Of a stretch of 64,000 nucleotides of DNA, positions 62,802 through 64,000 are shown piece by piece. This DNA comes from Comamonadaceae bacterium (GTDB taxonomy: Bacteria; Pseudomonadota; Gammaproteobacteria; Burkholderiales; Burkholderiaceae_C): assembly GCA_027488985.1 (NCBI GenBank), contig JAIYAR010000006.1, positions 1 through 64,000 on the forward strand, written 5' to 3'. Below the pieces are notes generated by a model. The model did no database searches, had not been told where the DNA came from, and saw nothing but the letters and a program-made list of their open reading frames with translations. Both the position numbers and the translations under genes were made by a program. Each line of letters starts with the position of its first letter. Position 1 is the stretch's first letter.

Positions 62802-63617
62802 ATGGTCAGCCCCCTGCTTGCCAAAGCCGCCCCCAGCGGACGCGAGATTGTGTCCGTCACCCCGGAACGGGCGGGCTGGACTTTTGTGGGTTTCAAGGCA
62901 CTGCGCCTGAATGCGCAGGAATCCGAGGCCATGGCCACCGGTTCCCGGGAATTGTGCCTAGTGGTACTCACCGGCACAGTCACCGTGACGGTGGATGGAG
63001 TGAGCTATGGTCCGTTGGGCACGCGCAGCAGCGTGTTTGACGCGCAGTCACCCGCAGCGGTGTATGTGCCAAGCGGTAAGCAGGTCCAGGTGCTTGCAAG
63101 CACCGACGCAGAACTCGCCCTTTGCACCGCCCCATGCGACAACGCAGCACGATCGGTACGGGTCCTGGATCCCGCAACCATGCGCCGCAGCACCCGGGGC
63201 AAGGGCAGCAACACCCGCTACGTCTGCGACATCCTTCCGCACGACGACCCCACAGCGGCCCATTTGCTGGTCGTGGAAGTCATCACACCCGCGGGCCACT
63301 CCTCCAGTTACCCGCCGCACAAACACGACCTGGAACAACCCCCGGTAGAAACGCAGTTGGAGGAAACCTACTACCACCGGCTGAATCCACCGCAAGGCTT
63401 TGCCTTCCAGCGGGTGTACACCGACGACAGGACTCTGGACGAGGCCTGTGCGGTGGAGAACCACGACGTGGTCATGGTGCCCAAGGGTTACCACCCGGTG
63501 GTGGCGCCCCATGGTTACGACCTGTATTACCTGAACGTCATGGCGGGCCCCAACCGCTTCTGGGTCTTCAAAAACGACCCCGCGCATGAGTGGATGCTTG
63601 CCCCTCAGCTCCCCTGA
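62802..63617 (+). CDS. iolB: 5-deoxy-glucuronate isomerase
   Basis: IolB isomerises 5-deoxy-glucuronate to 5-dehydro-2-deoxygluconate, the substrate of IolC. The 271-residue bicupin has metal ligands in PPHKHDLE and LEETYYHRL (about 168-190) and a C-terminal HPVVAPHGYDLYYLNVMAGP. It is the last iol enzyme before a 218-base gap. iolA (methylmalonate-semialdehyde dehydrogenase) and iolJ as a separate gene are not in the window. Confidence 0.94.
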   Translation: MVSPLLAKAAPSGREIVSVTPERAGWTFVGFKALRLNAQESEAMATGSRELCLVVLTGTVTVTVDGVSYGPLGTRSSVFDAQSPAAVYVPSGKQVQVLASTDAELALCTAPCDNAARSVRVLDPATMRRSTRGKGSNTRYVCDILPHDDPTAAHLLVVEVITPAGHSSSYPPHKHDLEQPPVETQLEETYYHRLNPPQGFAFQRVYTDDRTLDEACAVENHDVVMVPKGYHPVVAPHGYDLYYLNVMAGPNRFWVFKNDPAHEWMLAPQLP

Positions 63618-63835
63618 GAAGTTACTTGCCGATTACTCATCGTTTTCCCTAGTGCCCGGCCGACTTCAATCAGTGATACTTGGTTTTCCTTCCGAACTAA
63701 ATGGTGCAGAACACCTAGTAGCAAGGCAGGAAGCGGTCAACCCCTTGCTCGATAAAGCGTTGTGGTGAAGCTGCGGATTGCAGCAGGCAATTTAACTTGA
63801 TGCCCATTCCGGGCCTTTTACAACTGGAGACAAGT

Positions 63836-64000
63836 ATGAAATTTCAACGTCAACTTACCGCACTGGCTCTGGCCATGGCAGCAGGTTCCTCTTTTGCCCA
63901 ATTGACCGTCGGTGTGAGCTTCGACGCCTACCAGGAAGAACGCTGGAAGACCGACGAAGCCGCCATCAAGGCTGAGCTGGCCAAGTCTGGTGCCAAGTAC
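63836..64000 (+). CDS. Sugar ABC transporter substrate-binding protein, N-terminal 55 residues (truncated)
   Basis: The ATG at 63836 has GGAGA five bases upstream. A signal peptide [19 protein letters not shown] is followed by [27 protein letters not shown], the typical start of a periplasmic pentose/inositol-type (Peripla_BP_4, XylF-like) binding protein. The gene runs past the window. Directly downstream of iol genes, it is likely the inositol transporter's binding protein, but the substrate is inferred from context. The spacer 63618-63835 contains AGCAAGG/CCTTGCT arms (63720-63749) and no clear terminator. Confidence 0.85.
   Translation, partial: MKFQRQLTALALAMAAGSSFAQLTVGVSFDAYQEERWKTDEAAIKAELAKSGAKY

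Noticed and set aside
63586..63768. 60-codon ORF after iolB
   Set aside because: It begins inside iolB in another frame, has no ribosome site and no coding character.

Overview
This window is chromosomal DNA of about 60% GC from a betaproteobacterium, most likely family Comamonadaceae (Rhodoferax or Curvibacter-like). The evidence is protein style: Comamonadaceae-type porins, a Pseudomonas/Burkholderia-type lipase with its foldase, coq7, a hexR-controlled zwf block, and a roughly 53-bp dispersed repeat. I believe I have seen that repeat in other Comamonadaceae genomes, but I could not check this. No rRNA, tRNA, CRISPR array, transposase or phage gene was seen.

Layout. 1-222: 3' end of groEL, then a terminator. 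450-3499 (minus): a HAD phosphatase-like protein, a Tat-exported metallo-beta-lactamase-fold hydrolase and the DNA glycosylase YcaQ. 3600-8654: a central-carbon divergon, tal-pgi facing zwf-hexR, with a candidate HexR operator between. 8771-11167: two paralogous porins in tandem. 11421-14288: coq7, an OsmC-like protein and ilvA. 14316-27339: a type II secretion locus (gspC divergent from gspGHIJKLMNDE, then gspF). A lipase and its dedicated foldase sit on the opposite strand between gspE and gspF, so exporter and probable cargo are encoded together. 27351-34258: an SPFH-domain lipoprotein, a 5'-nucleotidase, a DUF1800/DUF1501 pair, a small ORF and an SbmA/YddA-type ABC transporter. 34216-38806 (minus): queC, an unknown protein, a chemoreceptor and a DUF4139 protein. 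38922-51160: a SulP permease, mobB and glmS, an Lrp-type and a LysR-type regulator, a 62-residue exported peptide, a soluble histidine kinase behind glmU, a DUF6279 lipoprotein, a TfoX-domain protein, 5-formyl-THF cyclo-ligase and a lytic transglycosylase. 51177-56040: a two-gene periplasmic-sensor/diguanylate-cyclase unit, a glutathione S-transferase and cca. 56120-64000: a myo-inositol catabolic operon (RpiR regulator, iolG, iolC fused to a DUF2090 aldolase-like domain, iolD, iolE, iolB), then the start of a sugar ABC transporter binding protein.

The most unusual signal is a family of nine related ~53-bp segments (copies A to I below). Seven lie inside conserved genes (pgi, gspL, gspD, gspF, the ABC transporter, and twice in cca). 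Within each orientation the coding copies are read in one and the same frame, so each adds a similar 16-18-residue peptide at a linker, membrane helix, signal peptide or tail. I find no gene cluster that looks like a wholly undescribed system.
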